A stretch of 64,000 nucleotides of DNA from an uncultured Prevotella sp. (GCA_902464615.1 CABQKA010000009.1:23162-87161); one strand, 5' to 3'. Shown: positions 23,326 through 33,016, numbered from the stretch's first letter. Translations and numbers: made by a program. The notes: generated by a model not told the origin, from the sequence alone.

Positions 23326-23913
23326 ATGAAAAAGATTTCTCGTTCATTCCTTGGTGTGGCCCTTCTGGCCGCGGGTCTGGCCGGCATTCCGGCAACGGGC
23401 CATGCACAAAGCAAACTGAAGAAGCTCGGCAAAATTGTCAACCGTGTGAAGCAGGCTACGGAAGATCCTGCCGGAACAGCAAAAGAGGCGCTCGGACTGG
23501 GAGGTGCGCAGGCCAACCCGGCCCCCGGGCTGATGGATGTAAAACTCGTCGGTTGCTACGGCGACTCCGCCACGGGCAACGTCAGCATCGTCATCGCCGT
23601 CACCGCACTCAAGAAGGAGTACACGCAGGCCAACTTCGGCAACACCGTGAAGGCTTACGACGGCGACGGCAACACTTTCGAGGACAAGTCGGGCATGAAA
23701 GAGAATGTGCAGTTGCCCGTCGGCGTGCCCGTCAAGGTCGAGATGGCCAAACAGATCGAAGGCGTGACGGTCGGTACGCCGTCGCTGCGGCTCGTACAGG
23801 CCACGTGGTACCTCGACTCCTCGAACCACTACGGAAAGGAACGCAAATTCCTACAGTTCAAGGACGTTCCCATCCTCTGGGGAGAAGTGCCGGAAACAGC
23901 GGCCGGACAGTAA
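23326..23913 (+). CDS. Secreted protein of unknown function
   Basis: A 195-residue protein with a clear signal peptide (residues 1-28, MKKISRSFLGVALLAAGLAG then cleavage near GHAQ). The mature N-terminus is basic (SKLKKLGKIVNRVKQ), and the remainder looks like a single beta-rich domain (VKLVGCYGDSATGNVSIVIAVTAL, FLQFKDVPILWGEVP). I do not recognise a characterised family. It is 40 bp upstream of the giant FG-GAP gene on the same strand, so the two are probably co-expressed and may act together at the cell surface (inference). Confidence 0.8.
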   Translation: MKKISRSFLGVALLAAGLAGIPATGHAQSKLKKLGKIVNRVKQATEDPAGTAKEALGLGGAQANPAPGLMDVKLVGCYGDSATGNVSIVIAVTALKKEYTQANFGNTVKAYDGDGNTFEDKSGMKENVQLPVGVPVKVEMAKQIEGVTVGTPSLRLVQATWYLDSSNHYGKERKFLQFKDVPILWGEVPETAAGQ

Positions 23914-23953
23914 GCACGACACGCATCTTTACACACGGAAAAAATTCAGCATT

Positions 23954-26900
23954 ATGAGAAACTATCTGCAACAACTGTTCGCAGTGGCGGCTTTCGCGGC
24001 CGCCACTGCGCCAGCTTCGGGCCAGACGGCCACTGCACTGAAAGCGCCCGAACGTGCCGACCTGCTCTACGACTTCGACGGCGACGGCCGATGGGAAATC
24101 GTGAAAAAAGTCACCTTCTATGAAAAAGGTGACGAGGCAATGGGCGTGCGCTACATAAGCGGCAGTTTCTATATGGCACAAAACTGGGACGACGGCACAT
24201 TCCGCATGGTGGACGGCACCTGCTACGCCCGCATCCCGGAGGGCAGCGGCCTCGAGGCGGACCTGACGCTCGACGGCGAGGCCCTCGTGCAAGTCGACAC
24301 GCAGGAAACGCTGGAAAGCGTAACACGCGGCCGCGCCTGCGCGTACGCCCTGACCAACGGTCAGGTCTACGTCAACTGGGGACACGACACCGCACACGAC
24401 GACCGTCTGAGCCTGCTCGTGCTTACGGACCTGGAGGGCCGCTTCCTGCGCCCGCTCGCCAAGGTAGACTGGGACTCATACACGGACTACACGGCGACGG
24501 AATTCAACGGCGACGGGCGCATGGACCTCGTTACAAAGATGGGGGAACGTGGCTTCCTGCTGGCACAGACGGCAGAAGGCGACTTCGTAACAGTCTCCGC
24601 ATTCCCCGCCGGACGGCTGCCGTTGCGCTTCGATGCCAACGGCGACGGCCGGCCCGACTTCTACGTTTATTCCGACGGGCACAAACTTCTCCTTCAGCAG
24701 GCGGACGGCTCGTGGACCTACGGAGAACTGCCTGTGACTACGGACTCCACGGTCATTGCCGGGGGCACGGCGCCGCTCAGCAACGCCTTCAGCTCGCCCT
24801 GGCAGGACCAGACCATTTGGGGCGGGGCTGCACTGCCCGATGCCAACTACGGCACGGCCAAGGCCTTCGACAATCTGACTCTGGCCACGGACGTGAACGG
24901 CGACGGCTACGAAGACCTGATGGACACGGAAGCAGGCGGCGTCATGCTTTCCGTGGGCGACGGACGCTTCTACCCGGCGGACTTCGGGGGCCGCGTGGCA
25001 GCGCGCGACCTGAACGGTGACGGGGCGACGGACTTCCTCGTGTTCAACCCGGAGACGGAGGAAGTGAGCGTGCGTCTCTCCTCGCCGGCAGGCTTCGAGG
25101 AGCGCACCCTGCTCACAAACGGGCGCATCACAGACGTCAGTTGCCAGGACCTGGACGAAGACGGCACGCCCGACGTGCTCCTCATGCTCGACGGGCAGGA
25201 CATAGCAGACTATTCCTACCTTGTATTCCTCATCAACGACGGCACGGGCTCGTTCCGTACAATCGAGAAATTCTTCACGGAAAAATATTGGTTCACGGGC
25301 TGCCACTGGCTGGGCGACGGATGGGGCATTACAGCCAGGCCCTGGGGCCAATCCTACGGAACCGGACAGCTTATCACTTGGGACAGTTCCTTTAACATCC
25401 GGCGCACGGCCATGCCGGAAGGCAGCGGCTGGGAAGCGGACTTCTTTACCGACCTGAACGGCGACGGCATAGTGGAAGGCATCTCGCCCAGCACGCACGA
25501 GGTGTGGCGCTACGCGGACCATACATCGAACGTCGTGCCGAATGCCCCGGAAGCACCGAGCCTGCACGCCGACGGCGCAAACGGACGGCTGCGGGTGGAA
25601 TGGCCTTTACCGGAAAGCGCCGGCCCGCAGGCGGCTGACTACACGTACCGTTTCCGCGTGGAGCGCGAGGACGGCACACTGTGGGCGGGCGAAGCTGCTG
25701 AGGACGGCGCGGCACGCCCCTTTCCAACGGCGTCACACCGCTACCAGCGCACTTTATGGCTACGCACGGCAGGCTGGCCCGAAGGCAACTACCAAGTGCG
25801 GTTACAGGCCGTCGACGCGATGGGGCGGGCGGGGGACTGGTCCGCACCGGCCACTTATACCCACCACGGGTACACCATCGGACTGAATCTGGACCGCACC
25901 TGGCTGGCGACGGGCGACACGTTGCGCGCCACCGTGGCCGACTATCCGACGGACGGCGTGACCTATGCCTTTAGCGCCGAAGGCGGGAGTGTGGTGAACC
26001 AAAACGGCGGAAGTGCCTGCATCGTCTTTTCCAAAAACGGCCGCCGGCTGGTAACGGCCTCTGCCATGAATGCCGACGGACAGGCCATGGGAGCGGCAAC
26101 CCGCGAAGTGGAAGTGGCGGTCTACCGTCCCGGTGAAAATGTCTACGAGGCCCAGCGCATTACGGACCTGGACGGAGACGGACGGGCGGAAGCCTATAAC
26201 AATGGTATTTTTACCAGTGACGGGCACGGCAACTTCACGCGTCTGCCGTCGCTTTTTAATGCGGACGTCAGTTCCATCAGTGGCAGCGCCCCCGACCTTA
26301 ATCTGGACGGCATCCCGGACTTGGCGGGAACGCTCATCAAGAATGGCAGATATTACGCCGCCGCTTACGGCAGTGGCGGATTGAATTTCAGCCTCGCCAC
26401 GGCCTCGGCGATGGTGGATGCGGGCAACGGGCAGTGGGAAGCCGTCGACGGACTGCCGGGCTTCGGCACGGTCTGGACCGTAGTATTCGACGCGGACAAC
26501 GACGGGCATCCGGACTTTTACGGCGACCCCGGCACGGGGAGAGGACTATATCGCTGGAGCGATGAGCTGCGATTTTCCCGCTGCGATTTTCCCGACGAAA
26601 AATTCGAAGCCGCTGCCGCCTCGGACTACGACCGCGACGGATGGGTGGACCTCTACGGCAAGGACGCCGCAGGGGCCTGCATCTACCGCAACCTGGGCGG
26701 ACTGCGCTTCGAACGGGTCGCCTTGCCGGACCTCGGAGACCTCTATAAATTGGAATTTGCCGACCTGGACGGAGACGGAGCCCTGGACGCCGTCACCTCG
26801 CCCTACGGGAGCAGTTATCTGCAAGTAGCATACGCGGCCGACGGTTTCCAGCCGTCAGACCGATGGTCCATCAAGGGGCTGGCGCCCATAGGCCTCGACC

Positions 26901-29062
26901 TCGACGGCAACGGGCACATGGAACTGGCGGACCGGAACCGCAACCTGTACTATTTGCAAGCAGACGGAAGCCTGCGCGCCGAGCCTTACGACGCCACCCG
27001 CCTGCCTCACCCCTTTAACCCCGCAACACTTGCGCTTCAAGAACTGTCCGCTATCGCAGACATGAACGGCGACGGACGGCCGGACTATTCGGGCGTACCC
27101 TTGCTTTCGGGCATCGTCAATACGCCACCCACCGTGCCGGAGAAGGTCGCGGCCATCACAACGCCGGAAGGCGTTCTGCTCACCTGGGCCGCTTCCACCG
27201 ACGCCGAAAGCCAAAGCCCGGCCCTGCGTTACAACATAAGCCTGAAGCGGGCTGGCGCCGAGGGCGAAGGCGCCTACATTCTCTCGCCGTTGACTTGCGG
27301 CCGCGAGGAAGCACGCCCGACGGAGCCTTTCCCCAGCTATTTCCGCAAAGCTACGCAAATGACGGTGCCCCTTTCTTCCTTTGAAGCGGGAGTCACTTAC
27401 GAACTGGCCGTCCAGGCGGTCGACCCGTGGGGCGCCCGTTCTCCGTTCTCCTCCACCTTCACTTTTACGGCCGAGGCGGCCGCCGACATTTCCCTGCCCG
27501 CCGTAACGGGACAAGGCGTCCGGACCAAGGTCGCCTATGCCGGCAACCTGCCGGGCACACCCGTATGGGAATGGGACGGCGGAAAAGCCACGCCCGACGG
27601 CGACCAGTGGACCGTCGTCTGGGATGAGCCGGGAGTCAAGACGGTCGTCTGCACTGTCGGGACGACCTTACTCACCCGCACCGTCAACGTAGTGGAAAAA
27701 CCGGATTTGACCATCGAACTGCCTTGGAAGGTAGCCGCCGGCTCCACGCTGACCGTCAATCTGCCTGAGGTCTTTCAGAAAGCATCGGACAAGGTAAGTC
27801 TCGACGTGCCGGAAGGGCTTTCCGCAACGATGGACGAACGGGGCGCGACGCTTACCCTTAAAATCCCGGAGACCGGAAACGGAGGATACAACCTTGGCGT
27901 TACCTATCGCGACGACATTTTTACCACGCCGCTCATGAACCGTAATGGTTTCATGGTGGGAGGTTACGGATTCCGGCCGGAAATAAGTCTGGTCACGGCC
28001 GACCCTGAAAGCGGCCATAACCTCATAACGTGGGACTTCAGCATCCCTGAGGCCGACCGCGATCTCTTTGACAGCATTCATATATATAAGGAGACAGACG
28101 TCACGGACCGCTTCGTCTGCATTGGCCGGACCGTGCGCGACGCCAAGAGTTTTGTCGACTACGGCTCTGATCCTGTCGCCCGCCGCAGCCGGTACGCACT
28201 GGCCGCCGGAACGTTTCTCGGAGGGGAAACGCCACTCAGTGCCGTACATGCCAGCGTACACCTGATGATTCACCGCGCGGCAGGAGGCGGCTACAACCTG
28301 GTATGGACGCCCTACGAGGGCCATACCGTCGCACAATACGTGTTGTCGCGCGGCCCGTCGCCCGAGGCGCTCGTCCCCTTCGCACGTTTGAGCGGGCACG
28401 AAATGAGTTTCACCGATACCGAACCGGGAGACGGCCCCGTCTTCTACAGTTTAAGCTACGGCAATCCGCAACAACCGGTCACGTATGCTGCCGGCAATGA
28501 AGAAACCGGCCGGTCAAACGTCGTCTGCTCCACGGAAGCCGGCGACGTGACGCCGGTGGAAAGCATCACGATACGCAGTGTGGACGGGCGCACGGAGTTA
28601 AACGGCGAGCAGCCCGACTTGCAACTGATGGCCCTCGTCGCCCCGGTCGGAGCCACGCTCAGGCAAGTGAACTGGAGCATTGACGAAGGTGCCGCACTGG
28701 CTTGCATCGACGCAGACGGACTGCTTACGCTCCTGCCCGGCGGCACAGGCGGCACCGTCACGGTCCGCGCCACGGCCATCGACGGTTCAGGTGTCACGGC
28801 CACGACCCGGCTTAAGGCCAGCGCGACTACGGGCATGGGGCACATCACGGCCGATGGCCCGCGCCTGCGCCTCGGTGCCGACGGCAGCCTGTACGTGGAA
28901 AACGTGAAAAGCCCGGTTCGCGTCCGCATCTATGCGGCTGACGGGCGCCTGGCCTTCACGCAACGCTTCACAGCTGACGGGCGCATCGCACCGGAACATT
29001 TGCCACAGGGAGCAGGTGTTGCCGTAGCCGGCAGCACTGCGTTGAAAATCCTGCGGCCATAG
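23954..29062 (+). CDS. Giant FG-GAP/VCBS surface protein with T9SS sorting domain
   Basis: A 1702-residue secreted protein. A signal peptide covers residues 1-23. Fourteen FG-GAP/VCBS-type calcium loops of the form D-x-D/N-x-D-G are visible: seven widely spaced (near residues 40, 183, 225, 312, 352, 398, 499) and seven evenly spaced (near 737, 780, 845, 890, 936, 981, 1035), the latter fitting a seven-bladed propeller. Fibronectin-III-like domains lie near 528-630 and 1058-1165, further beta-sandwich modules follow, a Big_2-like domain is near 1532-1625, and the last 75 residues (VRIYAADGRLAFTQRF to ALKILRP) resemble a type IX secretion sorting domain. A role in adhesion or glycan/protein binding is inferred; there is no catalytic motif. 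Confidence 0.88.
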   Translation: MRNYLQQLFAVAAFAAATAPASGQTATALKAPERADLLYDFDGDGRWEIVKKVTFYEKGDEAMGVRYISGSFYMAQNWDDGTFRMVDGTCYARIPEGSGLEADLTLDGEALVQVDTQETLESVTRGRACAYALTNGQVYVNWGHDTAHDDRLSLLVLTDLEGRFLRPLAKVDWDSYTDYTATEFNGDGRMDLVTKMGERGFLLAQTAEGDFVTVSAFPAGRLPLRFDANGDGRPDFYVYSDGHKLLLQQADGSWTYGELPVTTDSTVIAGGTAPLSNAFSSPWQDQTIWGGAALPDANYGTAKAFDNLTLATDVNGDGYEDLMDTEAGGVMLSVGDGRFYPADFGGRVAARDLNGDGATDFLVFNPETEEVSVRLSSPAGFEERTLLTNGRITDVSCQDLDEDGTPDVLLMLDGQDIADYSYLVFLINDGTGSFRTIEKFFTEKYWFTGCHWLGDGWGITARPWGQSYGTGQLITWDSSFNIRRTAMPEGSGWEADFFTDLNGDGIVEGISPSTHEVWRYADHTSNVVPNAPEAPSLHADGANGRLRVEWPLPESAGPQAADYTYRFRVEREDGTLWAGEAAEDGAARPFPTASHRYQRTLWLRTAGWPEGNYQVRLQAVDAMGRAGDWSAPATYTHHGYTIGLNLDRTWLATGDTLRATVADYPTDGVTYAFSAEGGSVVNQNGGSACIVFSKNGRRLVTASAMNADGQAMGAATREVEVAVYRPGENVYEAQRITDLDGDGRAEAYNNGIFTSDGHGNFTRLPSLFNADVSSISGSAPDLNLDGIPDLAGTLIKNGRYYAAAYGSGGLNFSLATASAMVDAGNGQWEAVDGLPGFGTVWTVVFDADNDGHPDFYGDPGTGRGLYRWSDELRFSRCDFPDEKFEAAAASDYDRDGWVDLYGKDAAGACIYRNLGGLRFERVALPDLGDLYKLEFADLDGDGALDAVTSPYGSSYLQVAYAADGFQPSDRWSIKGLAPIGLDLDGNGHMELADRNRNLYYLQADGSLRAEPYDATRLPHPFNPATLALQELSAIADMNGDGRPDYSGVPLLSGIVNTPPTVPEKVAAITTPEGVLLTWAASTDAESQSPALRYNISLKRAGAEGEGAYILSPLTCGREEARPTEPFPSYFRKATQMTVPLSSFEAGVTYELAVQAVDPWGARSPFSSTFTFTAEAAADISLPAVTGQGVRTKVAYAGNLPGTPVWEWDGGKATPDGDQWTVVWDEPGVKTVVCTVGTTLLTRTVNVVEKPDLTIELPWKVAAGSTLTVNLPEVFQKASDKVSLDVPEGLSATMDERGATLTLKIPETGNGGYNLGVTYRDDIFTTPLMNRNGFMVGGYGFRPEISLVTADPESGHNLITWDFSIPEADRDLFDSIHIYKETDVTDRFVCIGRTVRDAKSFVDYGSDPVARRSRYALAAGTFLGGETPLSAVHASVHLMIHRAAGGGYNLVWTPYEGHTVAQYVLSRGPSPEALVPFARLSGHEMSFTDTEPGDGPVFYSLSYGNPQQPVTYAAGNEETGRSNVVCSTEAGDVTPVESITIRSVDGRTELNGEQPDLQLMALVAPVGATLRQVNWSIDEGAALACIDADGLLTLLPGGTGGTVTVRATAIDGSGVTATTRLKASATTGMGHITADGPRLRLGADGSLYVENVKSPVRVRIYAADGRLAFTQRFTADGRIAPEHLPQGAGVAVAGSTALKILRP

Positions 29063-29092
29063 ACCGGCGCGCAGCAACCTTTGGACACATCG

Positions 29093-29129
29093 GGGCGGGA
29101 CGCCATCCGGCAGGATGGGCATCCCGCCC
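29093..29129. terminator. Hairpin downstream of the FG-GAP gene
   Basis: GGGCGGGA (29093-29100) pairs with TCCCGCCC (29122-29129), with inner CCATCC (29103-29108) and GGATGG (29113-29118). It lies 31 bp after the stop codon. Confidence 0.6.
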
Positions 29130-29197
29130 TCTTCATACCTCCCCACAGGACTGCGCGCAAAAGTCTTGCCGGCCGAATGCGTTAACAGGAATTTGCC

Positions 29198-29205
29198 TAA
29201 CTTTG
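29198..29205 (+). promoter_or_regulatory. -7 promoter element for the M64 peptidase
   Basis: TAACTTTG lies 46 bp upstream of the ATG at 29252. No well-spaced -33 element is visible. Confidence 0.6.
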
Positions 29206-29251
29206 CACGGTGCAAACTCATCACGGACCGATTCAAGAAAACCTCACTGAT

Positions 29252-30574
29252 ATGAAAAAAATCCTGTACTTCTCTTTTCTGGCCTTCGCCGCCTGCCTTT
29301 TATCCCTTGCCGCTGCCCTGCCGGCCGCGGGCCAGGACGAGTTTGACCGCTGGTTCGAACCGCGCACACTGCGGGCGGACTTCATCTTCGCCGGCGACAG
29401 CGCGCGGCAAGCCATTTATCTCGACGAACTGTCTGCCAGCCCGGAATGGGCCGGCCGCCGCACCCGGCTGGACAGCCTCTACCTTGCCGGCAACGGGCGC
29501 GTCACTCTGCGCGACGAAGCGACAGGCCGCGTGATCTACCGCCATGCGTTCTCCACACTGTTCCAGGAATGGCAGGCCACGGTCGAAGCCACGGAACGCG
29601 CCCGCTCGTTCGAAAACGTCTTTCTCCTGCCGTTCCCCAAGCGCCCCGTCCGCCTCGAAGTGGAACTGAACGACCTGCACCGCCGCATCACGGCCCGCTA
29701 CGCCTGCCGCGTAGACCCTGCGGACATCCTCATACGCCAGGCCGACACGCTCGCCGCACCGCACCGCTACCTGCTACGGAGCGGACGGCCGGAAACGTGC
29801 ATCGACGTCGCCATCGTTGCGGAAGGTTACAGCGAAGCCGAGGCTGACAGTTTCTACACCCATGCCCGCCAAGCCACCGAGGCACTCTTCGCGCACGAGC
29901 CGTTCGGACGGCTCAAAGACCGCTTCAACATCGTGGCCGTGGCCCTGCCCTCGCGCGAAAGCGGCGTCAGCCTGCCGGCATCGGGACAATGGCGGCAGAC
30001 CGCGCTCGGCAGCCATTTCGACACGTTCTATTCCGACCGCTACCTCACGACACTCCGCCTGAAACGCCTGCACGACGCGCTTGCGAGCATCCCCTACGAA
30101 CACATCATCATCCTGGCCAATACGGACGAGTATGGCGGGGGCGGCATCTTCAACTCCTACACGCTGGCCTCGACCAGGAACCGCTGGTTCCTGCCCGTCG
30201 TGGTCCACGAGTTCGGGCACAGTTTCGGCGGATTGGCCGACGAATATGCCTACGACGACGGCTATGCTGCCTACTACACGGCCGATGTGGAGCCGTGGGA
30301 GCGCAACATCACGACGCTGGCCCACTTTGAACAGAAATGGCAGCACATGGTGGACAAGGACACGCCCGTCCCGACGCCCGCAGAACAATATCCGGAAGGC
30401 GACACGGAGCACGTCGGCCTGTTTGAAGGTGCAGGCTACCAGTCGAAAGGCGTTTACCGGGCCTGCCGCGACTGCCGCATGCGCGTCAACACCGTCCGCG
30501 ATTTCTGCCCCGTCTGCCAGGCTGCGCTCGAAGGACTTATCCGCTTTTACACGGACCCGGAAGAGAGCCGCTGA
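29252..30574 (+). CDS. Secreted M64-family metallopeptidase
   Basis: A 440-residue zinc peptidase of MEROPS family M64, named after a Clostridium IgA protease. The start at 29252 gives a signal peptide (MKKILYFSFLAFAACLLSLAAALPAAG). Residues 25-165 form the beta-rich N-terminal domain of the family. The catalytic site VVHEFGHSFGGLADEYAY (His near residue 319) has the extended HExxHxxGxxD form. The C-terminus has CRDCRM and CPVC cysteine pairs, which could bind a second metal. Substrates are extracellular proteins; IgA specificity should not be assumed. It is a single gene with its own promoter element, followed by a repeat copy and a shared terminator. Confidence 0.93.
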   Translation: MKKILYFSFLAFAACLLSLAAALPAAGQDEFDRWFEPRTLRADFIFAGDSARQAIYLDELSASPEWAGRRTRLDSLYLAGNGRVTLRDEATGRVIYRHAFSTLFQEWQATVEATERARSFENVFLLPFPKRPVRLEVELNDLHRRITARYACRVDPADILIRQADTLAAPHRYLLRSGRPETCIDVAIVAEGYSEAEADSFYTHARQATEALFAHEPFGRLKDRFNIVAVALPSRESGVSLPASGQWRQTALGSHFDTFYSDRYLTTLRLKRLHDALASIPYEHIIILANTDEYGGGGIFNSYTLASTRNRWFLPVVVHEFGHSFGGLADEYAYDDGYAAYYTADVEPWERNITTLAHFEQKWQHMVDKDTPVPTPAEQYPEGDTEHVGLFEGAGYQSKGVYRACRDCRMRVNTVRDFCPVCQAALEGLIRFYTDPEESR

Positions 30575-30674
30575 AAGCGCCGGACCGCCACCGGCACACT
30601 GCACATCCGCCCCGCCGCCCTTTGCTGCCGGCCCGGGGCGGATGTGCCTTTTCACCCCCCGGCATGGCGGGGAC

Positions 30675-30733
30675 ACGGGGATAAGGGAAATCGTTACGGG
30701 CCTTAGCCCCGGAGAGACCAGGCTAAGGCCCGT
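30675..30733 (+). repeat. Tripartite 59-bp palindromic element, copy D
   Basis: Units at 30675-30691 (ACGGGGATAAGGGAAAT), 30696-30712 (ACGGGCCTTAGCCCCGG) and 30717-30733 (ACCAGGCTAAGGCCCGT), with spacers cgtt and agag. The first unit has the AAGGGAAAT end that defines the element's polarity. It lies 100 bp after the M64 stop codon. Confidence 0.85.
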
Positions 30734-30844
30734 GGCTGGAAGGCGGCTCCGCGCCACCGGAACGACAAGGCTAAAGGACACGCCGCGCGCAAAGGCTCCT
30801 CTTCGGCCCGGCAGCCTGCCGCGGACGTGAAGGCCACACACAAA

Positions 30845-30882
30845 GCGAACGCCCCGCAGCACATTTGCTGCGGGGCGTTCGC
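30845..30882. terminator. Perfect 16-bp hairpin downstream of tRNA-Arg and M64
   Basis: GCGAACGCCCCGCAGC (30845-30860) pairs perfectly with GCTGCGGGGCGTTCGC (30867-30882), with a 6-nt loop. It lies 8 bp from the 3' end of the tRNA and could end transcripts from both sides. Confidence 0.75.
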
Positions 30883-30890
30883 ATGCAGAG

Positions 30891-30964
30891 TGACCCCGTT
30901 GGGATTCAAACCCAAGACCTTCAGAACCGGAATCTGACGCTCTATTCAGCTAAGCTACGGGGCC
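30891..30964 (-). tRNA. tRNA-Arg (anticodon CCG)
   Basis: The minus strand folds as a complete 74-nt cloverleaf. The acceptor GGCCCCG pairs with CGGGGTC (one G-U pair), the D arm is GCTTAGCTGAATAGAGC, the anticodon stem TCAGA/TCTGA encloses loop TTCCGGT with anticodon CCG (reads CGG), and the T arm is TTGGG-TTTGAAT-CCCAA. The discriminator is A, and the 3' CCA is not encoded (ACTC follows). Codon CGG is fitting for a GC-rich genome. Confidence 0.95.
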
Positions 30965-31125
30965 GGTTTGCGAGTGCAAAGATAGTTTTTTTTTGTGAGC
31001 TGCGCGGAGAAAAGGCCTTTTTTTTCGGACACAGCAGATTTGCCCGGCTGCACACTGGAAAACTCTTAGGAAAAATAATTTTCATTTTGCTACTTTTATC
31101 GCTTTATTGTTTTCAAAGTTTTATT

Positions 31126-31133
31126 TATCTTTG
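31126..31133 (+). promoter_or_regulatory. -7 promoter element for asnA
   Basis: TATCTTTG in a strongly AT-rich segment, 26 bp upstream of the ATG at 31160. Confidence 0.65.
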
Positions 31134-31159
31134 CGGCATGATTTCAATTTGTATAATCT

Positions 31160-32197
31160 ATGAGTTATTTGATCAAACCGAAAAATTACTCCCCGGTATT
31201 AGATCGGTGGGAGACGGAACTTGGCATCAAGGTCATTAAAGAATTTTTCCAGGCGAACCTTTCCACCGGACTGCGTTTGCGCCGCGTCACAGGCCCGCTC
31301 TTCGTCAGGCAAGGTCTGGGGTTGAACGACGACCTGAGCGGCCGCGAGCGGCCGGTATCCTTCACCATCAGCGATATGGGCGGTGTGAAAGCAGAAGTTG
31401 TCCACTCGCTGGCCAAATGGAAACGGCTCACGCTGGCAGAGTGTGGGCTGGAACCGGGCTACGGCATTTACACCGATATGAACGCCATCCGCGCAGACGA
31501 AGCATTAGGCAACCTGCATTCCCTCTACGTGGACCAATGGGACTGGGAAGCCGTAATCCGTCCTGAAGACCGTTGTCTCGCCTTCCTGTGCCGGACGGTG
31601 CGTCGCATCTATGCGGCCATGCTGCGCACGGAGTTTCTGGTCTGCGAACGGTTCCCGAACATCAAACCTTCCTTGGCCGAAGAAGTCACCTTTATCCATG
31701 CCGAAGAGTTACGCCGCCGCTTCCCGGACCTGACGGCCAAGGAGCGGGAAGACCGCATCGCCAAAGAGTGCGGAGCGGTATTCATCATCGGCATAGGAGG
31801 CCCGCTGGGCGACGGAAAACCGCACGACCTGCGCGCACCGGACTACGACGACTACTCGACCGTGGCGGAAAACGGGTTGCCAGGCCTGAACGGAGACCTC
31901 ATAGTGTGGAACGACGTCCTGGAGCGGGCGTTTGAAGTGTCGTCCATGGGCATTCGCGTAGATGCGGCCGCGCTGGTCAGACAACTGCACGACTGCGGCA
32001 AGGATGAACGGCTGGAACTATACTTCCACCGCCGGCTTCAAGAAGGCTCGCTCCCGCTGTCCATCGGCGGCGGTATCGGGCAGTCGCGTCTTTGTATGCT
32101 CTATCTCAAAAAAGCACACATCGGAGAAATACAAGCCAGCATCTGGCCGGAAGAGATGCGCGAGGAATGTGCAAAAGCAGGCATCCCGCTCATTTAA
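31160..32197 (+). CDS. asnA: Aspartate--ammonia ligase
   Basis: A 345-residue ammonia-dependent asparagine synthetase, a class II aminoacyl-tRNA-synthetase-like fold that makes asparagine from aspartate, ammonia and ATP. Typical segments are PLFVRQGLGLNDDLSG, VEVVHSLAKWKR-like KAEVVHSLAKWKR, YTDMNAIRADE, HSLYVDQWDWE and the C-terminal SIGGGIGQSRLCMLYLKKAHIGEIQ (motif 3). The length matches E. coli AsnA. The gene is monocistronic, with its own promoter and a strong terminator. Confidence 0.96.
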   Translation: MSYLIKPKNYSPVLDRWETELGIKVIKEFFQANLSTGLRLRRVTGPLFVRQGLGLNDDLSGRERPVSFTISDMGGVKAEVVHSLAKWKRLTLAECGLEPGYGIYTDMNAIRADEALGNLHSLYVDQWDWEAVIRPEDRCLAFLCRTVRRIYAAMLRTEFLVCERFPNIKPSLAEEVTFIHAEELRRRFPDLTAKEREDRIAKECGAVFIIGIGGPLGDGKPHDLRAPDYDDYSTVAENGLPGLNGDLIVWNDVLERAFEVSSMGIRVDAAALVRQLHDCGKDERLELYFHRRLQEGSLPLSIGGGIGQSRLCMLYLKKAHIGEIQASIWPEEMREECAKAGIPLI

Positions 32198-32226
32198 GCC
32201 GGCCAGCCACGCCACCGGCTGCCAAA

Positions 32227-32271
32227 ACGAAACGCCCGCTCCGGCTCATGGCCTGGAAGCGGGCGTTTCGT
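32227..32271. terminator. Terminator between asnA and the BACON-like lipoprotein
   Basis: ACGAAACGCCCGCT (32227-32240) pairs perfectly with AGCGGGCGTTTCGT (32258-32271), followed by TTATCTTCT. It lies between convergent stop codons. Confidence 0.75.
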
Positions 32272-32291
32272 TTATCTTCTCTTCAGAAATG

Positions 32292-32981
32292 TCATTGGAC
32301 GGCGGGCTGGGTCACCGTGATAACGGAGCTGACTCCTGCCGAAGTCAGCGTGAGGCGGCCGGTACGTGTGGCAGCCGTCTGATTCGGCGTTACGGTCAGG
32401 CGCACCGTATCGCGGCCGGCGGAAAACGTTGTCTCCTCCGGCGTCAGCCAATCGGCATCCGACTGGAGCGTAGCGTTGTCCTGATATACACGGAACACAA
32501 CGGTCGTGTCGCTGGTCGTAGCGCGCAGCGGCAATTCAAAGCGTGCCGAGAGCTGTGTGGGATCGTTGTCACCGATAGGATCCCCGTTGTCGTAAATAGC
32601 GTTCGGGAAAATAATGTTCAACCAAGGATATTGCGTAATACCCATACTGATTACATCGTATGAGCTTACCACCAGACTGGCTGTGCGCACTTCGCCCGTC
32701 GTATTGGGCGCTGTCGTCACGGTCAGACGTGTGTCGGCATTCGTCATAGGAGCGACGGTGTAGGACTTAGGGGTAACGTCCAGCCAATCCTGCGTCAATG
32801 CCGCAGTCCAGGAGTCCAAAGAATAGACATGGAGCGTGTCGTAAGTCTGGTCAGCATAAAACTGCATGCCACCGGGAATCTGCGGATAGAAAAACGTCTG
32901 ATGGACTTCATAAGTACTGTCCCCGCAAGAAGCCAGCGCCACGACGGCGCCTGCCATAAGCAAGTTTCTAAAAGTCTTCAT
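32292..32981 (-). CDS. BACON-like lipoprotein
   Basis: A 229-residue lipoprotein. The start at 32981 gives MKTFRNLLMAGAVVALASC with lipobox LASC. The mature part contains beta-sandwich sequence with the pattern of BACON or similar Ig-like Bacteroidetes domains: WLDVTPKSYTVAPM...TRLTVTTAPNTTGEVRTASLVV, and later WLTPEETTFSAGRDTVRLTVTPNQ with TRTGRLTLTSAGVSSVITVTQ. Such domains usually bind carbohydrate or serve as spacers in surface proteins. The gene begins 35 bp after the lptD stop codon on the same strand and may share its transcript, but there is no evidence of a role in LPS assembly. Confidence 0.8.
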   Translation of the reverse strand: MKTFRNLLMAGAVVALASCGDSTYEVHQTFFYPQIPGGMQFYADQTYDTLHVYSLDSWTAALTQDWLDVTPKSYTVAPMTNADTRLTVTTAPNTTGEVRTASLVVSSYDVISMGITQYPWLNIIFPNAIYDNGDPIGDNDPTQLSARFELPLRATTSDTTVVFRVYQDNATLQSDADWLTPEETTFSAGRDTVRLTVTPNQTAATRTGRLTLTSAGVSSVITVTQPAVQ

Positions 32982-33016
32982 GTTTAGGTTTGTTATGTTT
33001 AGGAAAGTTTGCCGGA

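Larger units (their letters stand above)
30575..31159. other. Intergenic region with repeat, terminator and tRNA
   Basis: This 585-bp gap contains copy D of the tripartite repeat, a perfect hairpin (30845-30882), tRNA-Arg on the minus strand and the asnA promoter. The remaining 30734-30844 shows nothing recognisable. Confidence 0.6.
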
